Shown in pieces: positions 9,713 through 20,818 of a DNA stretch of 64,000 nucleotides. A program made the translations under genes and the position numbers. The stretch's first letter is position 1, and each line of letters starts with the position of its first letter. Below the pieces are notes generated by a model. The model saw only the letters and a program-made list of their open reading frames with translations, was not told the DNA's origin and did not search any database. Source of the stretch: Schistocerca nitens. Lineage: Eukaryota > Arthropoda > Insecta > Orthoptera > Acrididae. The stretch is taken from NCBI RefSeq assembly GCF_023898315.1, contig NC_064622.1, forward strand, positions 355,365,234 to 355,429,233, given 5' to 3'.

Positions 9713-10019
9713 AACTGTGGTATCGTGTTGAGGCTGCATGGGCAGCTGTACCTGTACACGCCATCCAGGCTCCGTTTGACTCAATGCCCAAGCGTATCAA
9801 GGCCGTTATTACGGCCAGAGGTGGTTGTTCTGGGTACTGATTTCTCAGGATCTATTCACCCAAATTGCGTGAAAATGTAATCAAATGTCAGTTCTAGTAT
9901 AATATATTTGTCCAATGAATACCCGTTTATCATCTGCATTTCTTCTTGGTGTAGCAATTTTAATGGCCAGTAGTGTAAAAAAAACCATTGTGAAGTTAAG
10001 ACTGGTTTTACTGGTTCAG

Positions 10020-10620
10020 GTGTCCTACGTAGTCAGTTCGTCACTTCAGTACAAAGTACAGAACGCCTGTACAACTCTGTGAAACAGCCAGATAAGTCCT
10101 TCTTTCGGATTTTGTTCAGTTCGCACCTCATACGCGCTAGAATGTCGGGCATGTCATCATAGCCTTGACCCTTCATGTGAATTTTTGCACTTTGTTGTTT
10201 TGTGGTACGTTCGTCCTGATAACACCAAGTCTCGTCACCCGTGATGATTTTTTCTAGAAAGAAGTTGTGTGTGTTTTGCATTTCCGCGGAGTCGCAGCAG
10301 GCGTCTACGCTTCGTTGTTTCTGTTCGAGAATCAAGGTGTGCGGCATAAATTTTGCACGCACTTTGCTCTTCTTCAAAACATTCCGGAGAATGCCTTGAT
10401 CTCCTGATTTAGAGGAGCTGCTCCATTGCGATTTGCGACCCAACAACGCTGCCATGCCACGGCCGCACGCTAACTACTTAACCCTGTCTGCTCACAACTG
10501 ACTGGTCGAAAGCACATGTGTTCTTTGCAGCCATTGGTTCAAGCTACCGCCGTAGTTACTAAACTGAAGTTGCTTATACACCAGGAATAAAATGTCTCAG
10601 AACTTTTTGGATGGATAGTG
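10020..10620 (-). mobile_element. Internally deleted mariner remnant
   Basis: A minus-strand frame at 10033-10455 joins the middle of a mariner transposase directly to its C-terminal end. The first part carries KIITGDETWCYQ, the first catalytic Asp block. The sequence then jumps to a GYDDMPDILARM...DLSGCFTELYRR segment normally found after the last catalytic Asp. The region with the second and third Asp residues is missing, so this is a MITE-like deletion derivative. Outer limits are approximate because I could not identify the TIRs with certainty. Confidence 0.65.
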
Positions 10621-11321
10621 TACCTTTTAAACCATTCAGGTAGCCACTTTCGTAGCTGCGGTTGCTAATGCACGATGTGCGGGGGCCCTGAGTCCTGGCA
10701 TAGAAGCTAGGGACCAAGGGCTTTAGAGTCAATCTACAATTCTCTAGCGGTTAGGAGTGATTGCAGAAATACAAACTTTCAGTGATGGCAGGCTGATCTT
10801 TTGGATCAGTGCCAAACACTGTCACAGAACATCTACGAGAGTTGCGGATTTTGGGACTCGATAGGATACTCACAGCTGGTGACTAAAGGAACTCATGGGT
10901 CTGAATAAACTTATTTCTTTCTTTCAGACTGACCACTACACTGCAAGGCTAAATGTAAGCACTAGAAGGCAAAGCATGTAACTGGTTGTACAATAGAAGT
11001 CAGTGTTCGAGTCCCTACGGTGTGTGCTAACAGAAGAAGCAAACTCTAGCAACATTGTAAAGTACACTTTGAAAGCAGCACTCTAACTGAGAAAAACAGA
11101 CTTGTCGAAGTTTACCTGAAGCTAGCGACGAGCGACAGGAAGTTGGCGTCCCAAAGGAAAAAAAAAATTAACGGATTGTGGCAGCGCACTGTTTCTCCCA
11201 AGCCGTAGTCGTCCCACCAATCCATCAGTACTTCAAAGGCATCGGCCAATCTGATAAGGCGATCTGCCTCTGCGCAACGACATTTAGGTACTTTGCCTCC
11301 TCTTACACTATAAGTGGCCTT
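10621..11321. other. Unassigned interval
   Basis: No domain, TIR or SINE was recognised. Composition is ordinary and open frames are short. Confidence 0.5.
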
Positions 11322-11480
11322 TATAAACACATCAAAAAAAGTTTTGCATCACCTCGGTTCCGAGAGTTCCGGAACCTGTACAGAAAATTGGAAGAGAGAT
11401 CAACATTAATAACATTTCCGCCCTTTTTATTGCTCATGAAAACCACACACTGCATGCTGTACCGCCATACAGAGAGATCT

Positions 11481-12750
11481 TCAGAGGTGGTGGTCCAGAT
11501 TGCTGTACACACTGGTACCTCTAAAACCCAACGGCACGTCCTCTTGCATTGATGCATGCCTGTATTTGTCGTAGCATACTATCCACAAGAAATCAACGCA
11601 CTGTTGGTCCAGACTGACCCACTCCTCAGTGGCGATTCGGCGTAGATCCCTCAGAATGGTTCGTGAGTCACGTCGTCCATAAACAGCCCTTTTCAATCTA
11701 TCCCAGGTATGTTCGTGGGGTTCATGTCTGGACAACATGCTGGCCACTCTACTCGGGCGATGTCGTTATCCTGAAGGAAGTCATCCACAAAATGTGCACG
11801 ATCGGGGCGCGAATTGTCGTCCATGAAGAGGAATGCCTCTCCCATATGCTGCCGATATGGTTGCATTGTCGGTCGGAGGACGGCATTCAGGTATCGTACA
11901 GCCGTTACGGCGCCTTCCATGACCACCAGCGGCGTACGTCGGCCCCACACAATGCCACGCCAAAACAGCAGGGAACCTCTAACTTGCTGCAGTCGCTGGA
12001 CAGTATGTCTAAGGCGTTCAGCCTGATCGGGTTGCCTCCAAACACGTCTCCGACGATTGTCTGGTTGAAAGCACATGCGACTCTCATCGGTGATCTAGGC
12101 GCTCAGTCCGGAACCGCGCGACTGCTGCGGTCGCAGGTTCGAATCCTGCCTCGGGCATCGATGTGTGTGATGTCCTTAGGTTAGTTAGGTTTAAGTAGTT
12201 CTAAGTTCTAGGGGACTGATGACCACAGATGTTAAGTCCCATAGTCCTCAGAGCCATTTGAACCATCTCATCGGTGAAGAGAACGTGATGCCAATCCTGA
12301 GCGGCCCATTCCGCATGTTGTTGGGTCCATCTGTACCGCTCTGCATGGTGGCGTGGTTGCAAAGACGGACCTCGCCATGGACGTCAGGAGTGAAGTTGCG
12401 CATCATGCAGCCTATTGCGCACAGTTTTGAGTCGTAACACGACGTCCTGTGACTGCACGAAAAACATTATTCAACATGGTGGCGTTGCTGTCAGGGCTCC
12501 TCCGGGCCATAATCCGTAGGTAGCCGTCATCCAGTGCAATAGTAGCCCTTGGGCGGCCTGAGCGAGGCATGTCATCGACAGTTCCTGTCTCTCTGTATCT
12601 CCTCCATGCCCGAACAACATCGCTTTGGTTCATTCCGAGACGCCTGCACACTTCCCTTGTTGAGAGCCCTTCCTGGCCCAAAGTAAACAACGCGGACGCG
12701 ATCGAACCGCGGTATTGACCGTCGAAGCATGGTTGAACTACAGACAACAC
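11481..12750 (-). pseudogene. Tc1-like transposase (family T4), frameshifted
   Basis: The N-terminal paired-type helix-turn-helix is at 12412-12750 on the minus strand (LGQEGLSTREVCRRLGMNQS, followed by SGRPRAT). The catalytic core follows at 11693-12076 with FMDDNSRPDRAH (second Asp) and WPACCPDMNP. The C-terminal part continues in another frame at 11481-11747 (EHTWDRLKRAVYGRR), so a frameshift falls at the final catalytic residue. A SINE also splits the gene. The protein would have recognised the T4 TIRs; this copy is inactive. Confidence 0.8.
12094..12265 (+). repeat. tRNA-derived SINE, head type a (5'-truncated)
   Basis: Flanked by a perfect 12-bp duplication TCTCATCGGTGA at 12082-12093 and 12266-12277. 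It has the B box GGTTCGAATCC, then GTCCTTAGGTTAGTTAGG and the AGAGCCATTTGAACC tail. The first part of the tRNA-like head is missing. Confidence 0.92.
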
Positions 12751-12978
12751 GAGCCGTGTACCTTCTTCCTGGTGGAATGACTGGAACTGATCGGCTGTCG
12801 GACCCCCTCCGTCTAATAGGCGCTGCTCATGTATGGTTCTTTACATCTTTTGGCGGGTTTAGTGACATCTCTGAACAGTCAAAGGAACCGTGTCTGTGAT
12901 ACAATATCCACAGTCAACGTCCATCTTCAGGAGTTCTGGGAACCGGGGTGATACAAAACTTTTTTTCTTGTGTGCATA

Positions 12979-13860
12979 AAAAGAATTGGTAGCAACAGCG
13001 TTCAGCTGGAAGCTAAACGTTACTGCCCTTCCTATTACGGCTAGTAACACCAGTGTTCTACGTCACTTGGTCCCACCCTGAGGCCTCTAGTGTGTGGGGA
13101 CCGTTGTTCCACCAGTTTTACTCATTTCGCCATCTCACCCTAACCTGTGTAAACACACCGATGTTGCGGTTCTCAGGCGCAAGAATCAGGCTTGCTGTCT
13201 ATGCTACGACGTGCCTGTTTGTGACCATCTGCTACCGTGACCCCTTACAACAGCTTCTGCGCAGTGGATGGAGTTACCAGTTAATTCTCTGCAGTGAAAC
13301 TTTTGCCATGGAACAGTTGCCCAGAGCTTCTGCAATCCGCAGGCACCTCCCGTTACTGTTACTGTCTACCTTTTGTAACCTAAACGTTAACTCCGCCTGC
13401 TAACTGTCTTGTGGCCTTAATGGCACCTGAAATCCGGGGTAAGCTGGTTCGTATTCTGGTGATGGACGAAATTTTCATTGTCAGTATTTTGCCGGTAAGG
13501 GGAGGGGGGAAGTGGGCAGTGGTGGCGTACAGTTCCCGGTCGCCAGTGCCTGCGCCACTGTCCCGAATTAAATTCCAAATCTCTCTGCAGTGCCTCATCA
13601 AGTGAGAGCATGTGACCCTGTTGATGGAGAAACGTCCGACGGGTGGGGACGTTAAGCCTGGACGTCCACAGGGATCGATTCGTCCGACAAACAGGTTGCC
13701 CATATCGTCGTACGACTCCGGCCGACGGACGAAGCTCGTCCACGGCAGCCCAGTAACATCCGACACATTGCCGGCAGCTAGTCAGTAGTAACGCAACTGA
13801 ACGGTTTGACTGGGCAACGGACAGTGATTTTTACGGGCATTTTCTAGAAATTGCACACCT
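12979..13860. other. Unassigned interval, possibly an old repeat
   Basis: Two overlapping minus-strand frames (13380-13766 and 13417-13743) are open for over 100 codons but have no recognisable domain and compete with each other. No terminal repeats were found. The GC-balanced composition and nearby elements suggest a decayed repeat; this is a guess. Confidence 0.3.
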
Positions 13861-13874
13861 CACGACGAACAGAA

Positions 13875-14070
13875 AATTGGAAATTTGTGGTAAGGTCTTA
13901 TGTGATCAAACTGCTGAGGTCATCGGTCCCTAAGCTTACACACTACTTAATCTAACTTACGCTAAGGACGACACACACACCCATGCCCGAGGGAGGACTC
14001 GAACCTCCGATGGGGGAAGCCGCGCGGACCGTGACAAGACGCCTCATACCACTCGGCTACCAGGCGCGAT
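13875..14070 (-). repeat. tRNA-derived SINE, head type b
   Basis: Flanked by a 14-bp duplication with one mismatch (CACG[A/T]CGAACAGAA at 13861-13874 and 14071-14084). On the minus strand the head reads as a tRNA-like sequence with an A-box-like TGGTAGCCGAGTGGT and B-box GGTTCGAGTCC. The body shares GTCCTTAG with other SINEs, but the tail differs (CTTAGGGACCGATGACC). Confidence 0.9.
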
Positions 14071-14084
14071 CACGTCGAACAGAA

Positions 14085-14403
14085 TACAGCTAAAGCGAAG
14101 GTACTTCTGTATCAGTAGTATACTAAGCAAACGAAGCAAACCAGAATAATTTCGTCACTTAGATGAAGAACTGAAGAGAGACCCGGGAAACTTTTCAACT
14201 ACTGCGGGACGAACGTTGAAAGGTTGCGGCATATCATTACAGCTATTCAGACCGCTATTACGAAGCGATCCAGTTTCAAGGAAATTATACAACCAAAGGA
14301 AAATTGGCTTTGACACAGAGGAATGTTGGACACACATTTGATGGTCTCAAACGAAAAAAATACTCTACAGTGTTCATTCCATAGTAATATTCCTTAAGTG
14401 TAT
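14085..14403. other. Unassigned interval
   Basis: Nothing recognised between the SINE and the next MITE; only short frames. Confidence 0.4.
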
Positions 14404-15054
14404 TACGAAAGCTACCTTGAAAGTAAGGTCCGACCGGTCGCGAAATGGAAACCACTATGAAAATCCAACACGTTTCATTTGCACCAGTGAGCCACACCTG
14501 CCAGCTATTTCTCTACCTAGTCGCCGGTCCAACTTAGACACTTGCCGTAGCATTGTACCAACTTTCCAACATCCTCGCCATAGAAGGCATTGCCCTGTGA
14601 ATTCCCCCAATTCTCTACGCTAGTCTACAGCTCGCTGTCTGTGTCAGAAAGTTGTCTTGATAGCCAGCGGTTCATGTGAGCACAGAAGAAACTCAGGGGG
14701 AGACAATTACAGGCTTTGTTGTGGGTAATCAAACACTTACCATCGAAAACGTTGCAGTAGAATCTTCATTGCTCATGCAGAGTACGGCCGAAATTGTCAA
14801 GAAGAAGGAAACGCATGACAGTTTTGTTATGTGGGCTGCATGACATCAGGTGAAATCTCTCACCAGACCCTCATACTTGGGGGGAGACACTGTTTACGTG
14901 CTCACTGTGCGGTCAGAAACGGAAAGAGCGACGTGACGCAATCGACGGGCAGCTAGAATCACTGCCTAACACAAATGTCTAAAGTTTCGCCGGATTTGCA
15001 CTGTGGTTTCCATTTAGCTCCCGATCGGACCTTACTTTCCGAACAACCCTCGTA
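14404..15054. mobile_element. Tc1/mariner-type MITE with about 50-bp TIRs
   Basis: The left arm (14406-14456) and right arm (15002-15052) are imperfect inverted copies: GAAAGTAAGGTCCGACCGG on the left pairs with CGATCGGACCTTACTTTCC on the right, and both continue inward to AAATGGAAACCAC. TA dinucleotides at 14404-14405 and 15053-15054 flank them. The 647-bp interior has no transposase frame, so it is non-autonomous. Confidence 0.75.
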
Positions 15055-15208
15055 TAAAAAAGTTTACAAAAATTTATAACAATGGAGAGCTCGTTGTAGT
15101 ATTTACATATACACATATTCAGAGTGATTCAAAAGTACATGTACACACTTCGTGTTTGTTATGTATGGATCAAAATAAGAGCAAAACTTAATTTAAGTTT
15201 TGTCTGAA

Positions 15209-15408
15209 GCCGGCCGCTGTGGCCGCGCGGTTCTAGGCGCTTCAGTCAGGAACCGCGCTGCTGCTACGGTCGCAGTTTCGAATCCTGCCTCGGTCATGGA
15301 TGTGTGTGATGTCCTTAGGTTAGTTAGGTTTAAGTAGTTGTAAGTCTAGGGAACTGATGACATCCGATGTTAGTCCCATAGTGCTTAGAGCCATTTGAAC
15401 CTTTTTTT
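15209..15408 (+). repeat. tRNA-derived SINE, head type a
   Basis: TSD TTTTGTCTGAA at 15198-15208 and 15409-15419. The GCCGGCCGCTGTGGCC head carries a B-box-like AGTTTCGAATCC and is followed by the shared GTCCTTAGGTTAGTTAGG body and CCATTTGAACC tail, ending in a T run. Confidence 0.92.
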
Positions 15409-15440
15409 TTTTGTCTGAAACTATTTTATTTCCGAGTTAT

Positions 15441-15652
15441 TATTGGTTGATTTGGCGGAGGGGACCATTGGAGTAGAGAAGATGTGGAAGGAAGTCGGCC
15501 GTGCCCTTTTAAAGGAACTATCCCGGCACTTGCCTGAAGCGACTTAAGGAATTCACAGAAAACATAAATCAGGATGGCCGGATGCGGGTTTGAACCGTCA
15601 ACCTCCCGAATGCGAGTCCAGAGTGCTAACACTGCGCCACCTCGCTCGGTCA
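15441..15652 (-). repeat. Second SINE class (GTCGGCCGTGCCCTTT type)
   Basis: TSD GAGTTAT at 15434-15440 and 15653-15659. The plus strand starts with TTGGTTGATTTGGCGGAGG and ends in a tRNA-like head (complement) ending at CCACCTCGCTCGGTCA; GGGTTTGAACC is the B-box complement. It is a different family from the GTCCTTAGG SINEs; a truncated member is at 39268-39377. Confidence 0.87.
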
Positions 15653-16030
15653 GAGTTATGATGCATAATGTCATTTGTGGTAGGCATTACATGATAGGCC
15701 AGTCAGGCTTTTGTCGTTTCGTGTTTGCCTGCGTATCGACTGATGTTGCTTTGTCGACGGTGCCCCTACACATTTCAGTCGGGAGGCAAGAGAGTATCTT
15801 AGAGCTGCTTATCCCGATAAGTGGACAGGCCGTGGAGGAGCAGTTGCTTGGCCCGCCCTATCTCCGGATCTTAGTCCCTGGACTTCTGGACTTCTAGCTT
15901 TGTGGTCGTCTCAAGGACCTGGTGTATGATGTTGCAGCTCAGAATGGAGCACAATTACAGCAGCGAATTAAAAATAGCTGCGCAACTACGCACACTGAGA
16001 TGAATGGAGCCTGAAACATTCCGAGAAGTC

Positions 16031-16243
16031 AAATGGTTCAAATGGCTCTGAGCACTATGGGACTCAACTGCTGTGGTCATAAGTCCCCTAGAACTTAGAA
16101 CTACTTAAACTTAACTAACCTAAGGACAGCACACAACACCCAGCCATCACGAGGCAGAGAAAATCCCTGACCCCGCCGGGAATCGAACCCGGGAACCCGG
16201 GCGTGGGAAGCGAGAACGCTACCGCACGACCACGAGATGCGGG
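16031..16243 (-). repeat. tRNA-Gly-headed SINE, head type c
   Basis: TSD CATTCCGAGAAGTC (14 bp) at 16017-16030 and 16244-16257. On the minus strand the head reads CGTGGTCGTGCGGTAGCG, then CTTCCCACG with a CCC anticodon-like triplet and GGTTCGATTCC, resembling tRNA-Gly. The body and tail are those of the type a SINEs. Confidence 0.92.
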
Positions 16244-16530
16244 CATTCCGAGAAGTCGAGCATGTCACTGTCTTCATATACACGGGCGTCATTTTGAACA
16301 CGTCCTGGGATTAACGTACGGTAAGTAGTTGCGTTGGATTTCAGGTCCCTTCGTGTCGCTGCTTTCTGAGAAGAATTAATTTTGTGTTCTTTGTGTTGCA
16401 CTTGTGATCCTTAATCTACTGTATGACTCAGAAATAAAGCCATTTCAGGCAAACCTTTATTTGACGTTTTACTCTTATATTGATGCATACACCCACAAAG
16501 TGTGTACAGTTACTTTTGAATCACCCTGTA

Positions 16531-16864
16531 TACATGTATATGGAGCACATAAACCATTTCGTTTAAGAGTCTGTACTGTTGTCTGCGAAATTCGACACGT
16601 AGATGACCGCAGTCGGGATACGGACGTTTCATTTGCGTCAGTGTAGTGGCCTGCTCGCGTTCACAAGAGCTATGAGCTTCTCTACGTCCACTGTTGGTAA
16701 CGAATAAAAAGTACATGCAGGGAACAAGCGCTCGTTTGAACTGATCTTATTTCACTGGGATCCGTCCGTCTATCGGTCGCGTACGACTTGGTCGTGTCCT
16801 GTGGCAATGGCCCTACATGTCTTGGGGTTAGCCGGGCGCGTGCGGCGGTATACTGCCGACCAAG
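16531..16864. other. Unassigned interval
   Basis: No recognised gene or repeat; somewhat GC-rich near 16750-16860. Confidence 0.4.
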
Positions 16865-18261
16865 TACACTAATGACCATTACAATTGCTACACCAAGAAG
16901 AAATGCAGATGATAAACGCGTATTCATTGGACAAATATATTATACTAGAACTGACATGTGATTACATTTTCACGCAGTTTGGGTGCATAGATCCTGAGAA
17001 ATCAGTACCCAGAACGACCACCTCTGGCCATAATAACGGCCTTGATAATCCTGGGCATTGAGTCAAAGAAAGCTTGGAAGGCATGTACAGGTACAGCTGC
17101 CCATGCAGCTTCAACACGATACCACAGTTCATCAACAGTAGTGACTGGCGTATTGTGACGAGCCAGTTGCTCGGTCACCATTGACCAGACGTTTTCAATT
17201 GGTGAGAGATCTGGTGAGTGTGCTGGCCAGGGCAGCAGTCGAACATTTTCTGTATTCAGAAAGGCCCGTTCAGGACCTGCAACATGCGGTCGTGCATTAT
17301 CCTGCCGAAATGTAGGGTTTCGCAGGGTTCGAATGAAGGGTAGAGCCACGGGTCGTAACACATCTGAAATGTAACGTCTACTGTTCAAATTGCCGTCAAT
17401 GCGAACAAGAGGTGACCGAGACGTGTAACCAATGGCACTCCATACCATCACGCCGGCTGATACGCCAGTATGGCGATGACGAATAAACCCATCCAATGTG
17501 TGTTCACCGCGATATCGCCAAACACGGATGCGACCATCATGATGCTGTAAACAGAACCTGGATTCATCTGAAAAAAAAATGACGTTCTGCCATTCGTGCA
17601 CCCAGGTTCGTCGTTGAGTACACCATCTCAGGTGCTCCTGTCTGTGATGCAGCGTCAAGTGTAACCGCAGCCACGGTCTCCGGGCTGATAGTCCATGCTG
17701 CTGCAAACGTCGTCGAACTGTTCGTGCAGATGGTTGTTGTCTTGCAAACGTCCCCATGTGTTGACTCAGGGATCGAGACGCAGCTGCACGATCCGTTACA
17801 GCTATGTCGATGCCTGTCATCTCGACTGATAGTGGTACGAGGCCGTTGGGATCCAGCACAGCGTTCCGTATTACCCTCCTGAACCCACCGATTCCAAACA
17901 GTGATCGGATCTCGACCAACGCGAGCAGCAGTGTCACGATACGATAAACCGCAATCGCGATAGGCTACAATCCGACCTTTATCACAGTCGGAAGCGTGAT
18001 GGTACACATTTCTCCTCCTTACACGAGGCATCACAACAACGTTTCACCTGGCAACGCCGGTCAACTGCTGTTTGTGTATGAGAAATCGGTTGGAAACTTT
18101 CCTCAAGTCAGCACATAGGTGTTGCCACCGGCGCCAACCTTGTGTGAATGATCTGAAAAGCTAATCATTTGCATAACACAGCATCTTCTTGCTGTCGGTT
18201 AAATTTCGCGTATGTAGCACGTCATATTCGTGGTGTAGCAATTTTAATGGCCAGTAGTGTA
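16865..18261 (-). mobile_element. Tc1-like DNA transposon (family T2), copy B
   Basis: About 1.4 kb between inverted ends: TACACTAATGACCATTACAA at 16865 and ...TTTTAATGGCCAGTAGTGTA ending at 18261. This is the best preserved copy of family T2 here and was used to define the breaks in copy A. The transposase is on the minus strand. Confidence 0.9.
17002..18034 (-). pseudogene. Tc1-like DD34E transposase (family T2), one frameshift
   Basis: The N-terminal half is read in one frame (17564-18034: MPRVRRRNVYHHASDCDKGR, then a helix-turn-helix CGLSYRDTAARVGRD). The rest is in a neighbouring frame (17002-17937). The switch falls somewhere near 17800-17850, after AGSQRP. The catalytic core keeps all three acidic residues: FSDESRF, RQDNARPH and SPDLSPIENVW. 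There are 34 residues between the second Asp and the Glu, so it is a DD34E enzyme. A run of nine A bases at 17572-17580 gives an extra Phe before SDES. Such enzymes excise and reinsert TIR-bounded DNA at TA. With a frame change needed, this copy is probably inactive. Confidence 0.82.
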
Positions 18262-18689
18262 GTCGGGCGAATACGGTTCCAACTGACGCTAGGCGTTAAC
18301 CTCACCGCCCGTTTGGTGCTAGTCAGGAGGTGTAGGCTAAATGCCGACAATGTGTTTTACCTTCTCCCTCTTCTTATCATCATCATCATCATCATCATCA
18401 TACAACACAAACGTAGCTCTACACTTTACACGCTTTCTGCTACACTCTACACACGCATGCAACACAACTCGAACATATCCGCAAGCAAAGGGACGAATCA
18501 GCACGGAAGAAGAATATCCTTTCCGACATGCGGCGGAACCCATCGCGAGGGATACCTCAGCCAACAATACCATACGATATTTACATCTGATACGAGAGTG
18601 TCCACTTACCACGAAGATGTAGAAGAAAGGACAACATTTATTGAGCAGCGCTGAGGAAAAGACAGGCTCGGTTGGTGTTGGCGGTAACC
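18262..18689. repeat. Interval with an (ATC)n microsatellite
   Basis: 18376-18401 is an ATC repeat of about nine units. No gene was recognised in the rest. Confidence 0.6.
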
Positions 18690-18960
18690 CAGACCACGGT
18701 ACGGAGAGGTGGTAAGGCCGGGGAGTGCGGCGGCGGGCAGGCGCGCCTGTGTGGCTGCAGGTCGTGTCTGGCGCCGCTATTGATCGCCGGCACACGGGCC
18801 ACGCCGAGCCGGCTCCACGCCGCTGACGTCCGCCCCGCCCCGCCCCGGCAGACAGCGAACAGCAGTCGCACGATAACAGAACCGGGGGACCGTCATCCGA
18901 CCACCCGCCAACCTCGCGCGCTACTCTGCCCATCCCCGGCACCAGGCTGACGGCAAATCA
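18690..18960. promoter_or_regulatory. GC-rich CpG island-like patch
   Basis: Markedly GC- and CpG-rich compared with its surroundings, with CCGCCCCGCCCCGCCCC at about 18828-18845, a cluster of GC-box-like sites. It might be a promoter or 5' exon, but no splice site or convincing coding frame can be tied to it. The minus-strand 201-codon frame across it is best explained by the lack of AT-rich stops in GC-rich DNA. Confidence 0.3.
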
Positions 18961-19269
18961 GTTATAGGCGGCCGGTGAGATAGCGCTCCTGTCACGAACT
19001 CCACCAGTCATTGTTAATATCCCGTCACCCGGAACGAATGGAACGGGCGAACTCAACCTCTGAGAGAGTACCTGCAATAAGCGAACAAAACTGCGAAAAG
19101 GAGGTTGTCGCATTTACACCTCATTTCAGCCCACGTTTTATCATGTTTTATCACACAGTATACGAAAGCTTACGCCATTGCGAGCAGTTAACATTTGTGG
19201 GTCCACCCACATCACAAAGTGGCAGATGCTCCTGAAGCTTGGGAAAGAGGAGTGAGTAAAAATAGTATC
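18961..19269. other. Unassigned interval
   Basis: Short frames only; no recognised repeat. Confidence 0.4.
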
Positions 19270-19861
19270 GAGTTGGATTCATTGATTGAGGGGGTTATGG
19301 GACTAAACAGCGAGGTCACCAGTCCCAAGTCAAAAGGTACGTGCGCAAGAGGCGTCCGCGTAAAGTGGGCGGATTCACTCGGATGAGTCAAACTATATAG
19401 GGCGAGAACACAAAGGCAGAACGCTGACTACAACCATCCGGCCCCTGCTCCAAGAGTAAAGCAAAATCTTATAACTGAAAATAAAAACCACTTTCACGAA
19501 GGAAACTGAGGACCAGTTCAACCACCTGTGAATCGTCCGCTAATATTAAAGACAAGAAATCTGGAAGGCCATACTTAGTACGAAGGGCCAAAAGAAGGGG
19601 ACATTCCACCAATATATGGGATACCGTCAGTCTGGCTCCATAACGACATAGGGGGGGGGGGGGTAAGTTAAGTATGACCGATGTCTAGACGGCTCCTTCT
19701 GAAAGCAGCGGAAGGAAGATCGCCAAACAGCAGTAGTCTCCTTGATTGTGCAGAGTTTACAACAGAGGTCAGTACGCACCAGATGTCGTTCCCTTTTGGG
19801 CAAAAAGCGAATTGATGTGAATCCACATATTTGCACCTGGAATTACGAAAGGGAATAGGGG

Positions 19862-20300
19862 CTAAGTATCTGCCTCACTATAGAAATGGTCAGCCAGTTC
19901 ATTCCCTGGGATGCCCACACGACTTGGGATCCAGAGGAAGACAGCTGAACAGGCACAACAGCCAAGCGCAGAGAGAAGGTCGTCGATAGTGGAGACCAAA
20001 GAGTGATGACAGTAGCATCGGTCTATAGCCTGCAGACTGTTCATTGAGTCGGTACATATCAAAACACTTTGGAGGGAGGCCCGAGTAACAAAATAGAGGA
20101 TCCTGTTAACGGCTAGCAGCTCTGCTGTGAACACACTACATGATCTCTGGTGACCCACGCCAGTAGCAGCCGTAAAAGTGTATCCCACATTATCTATCGT
20201 TTTAGGATCATCAGTGTAGAAGATGGTAGCACCACCAAACTCATCAAGGAGAGAACATACAAGACGCTGGTATATCATATGGGCGACAGAGACCTTATGT
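19862..20300 (-). pseudogene. RNase H domain of I-type LINE
   Basis: On the minus strand, FYTDDPKTIDNVGYTF marks the first catalytic Asp block. FTAELLAVNRIL holds the Glu, ICTDSMNSLQAI the second Asp, and VFLWIPSRVGIPGNELAD the C-terminal His/Asp region (His is Arg in SRVG here). RNase H in I-clade LINEs removes the RNA template strand. The frame is open for the whole domain but lacks its RT partner, so it is a remnant. Confidence 0.8.
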
Positions 20301-20818
20301 CTCTGGAATAGCTTCAGCTTGGTGGGGGCTGAAGGTGGTTTCTTCAGCTCGTCGTTTCTGCCAGGATAGGAAGTGTGGCGCGAGGTGTTCTGCAAGGACC
20401 AGTGGATCACTTGACAGAGCACCCTGATTGTAGCTGGCGCCCCAAAAGGCTACAGAGCTTGGATCAAACCTGCAATGCAGAGGCATATGTCCCCATGGAG
20501 GAAATATAGCGCTCCCAGCATTCCTTTTTACTCTGCTTAATAATGTTGTGGGCCTTAGCATGGGTATGCTTAAAAGCGATAACGTTGATCTGTGAAGGGT
20601 GGCGTTTAAATCGTTGCAGAACCCATCGGCGGTCCCGGATAGCGACTGCGACATCCTTGGTCCACTAGCGTACTGGTTGACGACGAGGGGAACCTGTGGA
20701 TAGGGGGATAGCCGAGCCAGCAGCATGAAGGATAGTGTCAGAGACATCTTGCACGACTGCATCAATGCAATCTGAGAGAGAAGTGTTGAAGTACACAGCA
20801 GACATATATAAAGGCCAA

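Larger units (their letters stand above)
4180..9840 (+). pseudogene. Tc1-like transposase (family T2), disrupted
   Basis: The transposase reading is in three pieces: 4180-4600 (N-terminal helix-turn-helix region, KGRIVAYRNCGLSYRDIAARVGRD), about 4841-5196 (RNase H-like catalytic core, with QQDNARPHVAGP and LSPIEHVWPM) and 9713-9840 (C-terminal end). The pieces are separated by a SINE and a LINE, and the first has additional frameshifts and a deletion. It would have been a DD34E enzyme like that of copy B. Its state implies that it was dead before, or was killed by, the LINE insertion. Confidence 0.8.
3947..9978 (+). mobile_element. Tc1-like DNA transposon (family T2), copy A, with nested SINE and CR1-like LINE
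   Basis: The left TIR starts at 3947 (TACACTACTGGTCACTAAAA) and the matching right TIR ends at 9978 (...GGCCAGTAGTGTA). A second copy of the family, in inverse orientation, is at 16865-18261 and shows the undisturbed length of about 1.4 kb. Copy A has been opened by a SINE (4643-4832) and by a CR1-like LINE (about 5197-9712). Relative to copy B it has also lost about 110 bp near 4376, so it is non-functional. Confidence 0.88.
11322..12978 (-). mobile_element. Tc1-like DNA transposon (family T4) with nested SINE
   Basis: The left end at 11324 and the right end at 12976 are inverted copies: CACATCAAAAAAAGTTTTGC on the left and CACAAGAAAAAAAGTTTTGT read from the right. Both are next to TA. The transposase lies on the minus strand in pieces. 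A SINE at 12094-12265 is inserted in it. Without the SINE the element is about 1.47 kb. Confidence 0.82.
15119..16530 (+). mobile_element. Decayed Tc1/mariner element (DD41D-like) with three nested SINEs
   Basis: The termini GTGATTCAAAAGTACATGTACACAC near 15123 and the reverse (GTGTGTACAGTTACTTTTGAATCAC) near 16500 form TIRs. Inside, plus-strand codons at about 15815-16010 spell a broken version of the motif WTGRGG-WP-SPDL...RLKDLVYDV, matching the C-terminal core of the transposase at 31260-32294. SINEs at 15209, 15441 and 16031 have tripled the number of breaks. The transposase is dead. Confidence 0.65.

Noticed and set aside
13380-13766. Two overlapping frames over 100 codons on the minus strand
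   Set aside because: They overlap each other in different frames and neither has a recognisable motif.
13875-14070. tRNA-like sequences as functional tRNA genes (also in all SINEs)
   Set aside because: Each is a SINE head with conserved body and target-site duplications; acceptor stems are incomplete.
18337-18942. 201-codon minus-strand open frame
   Set aside because: It crosses a microsatellite and a GC-rich island, has no domain, and competes with plus-strand frames; low stop density in GC-rich DNA explains it.
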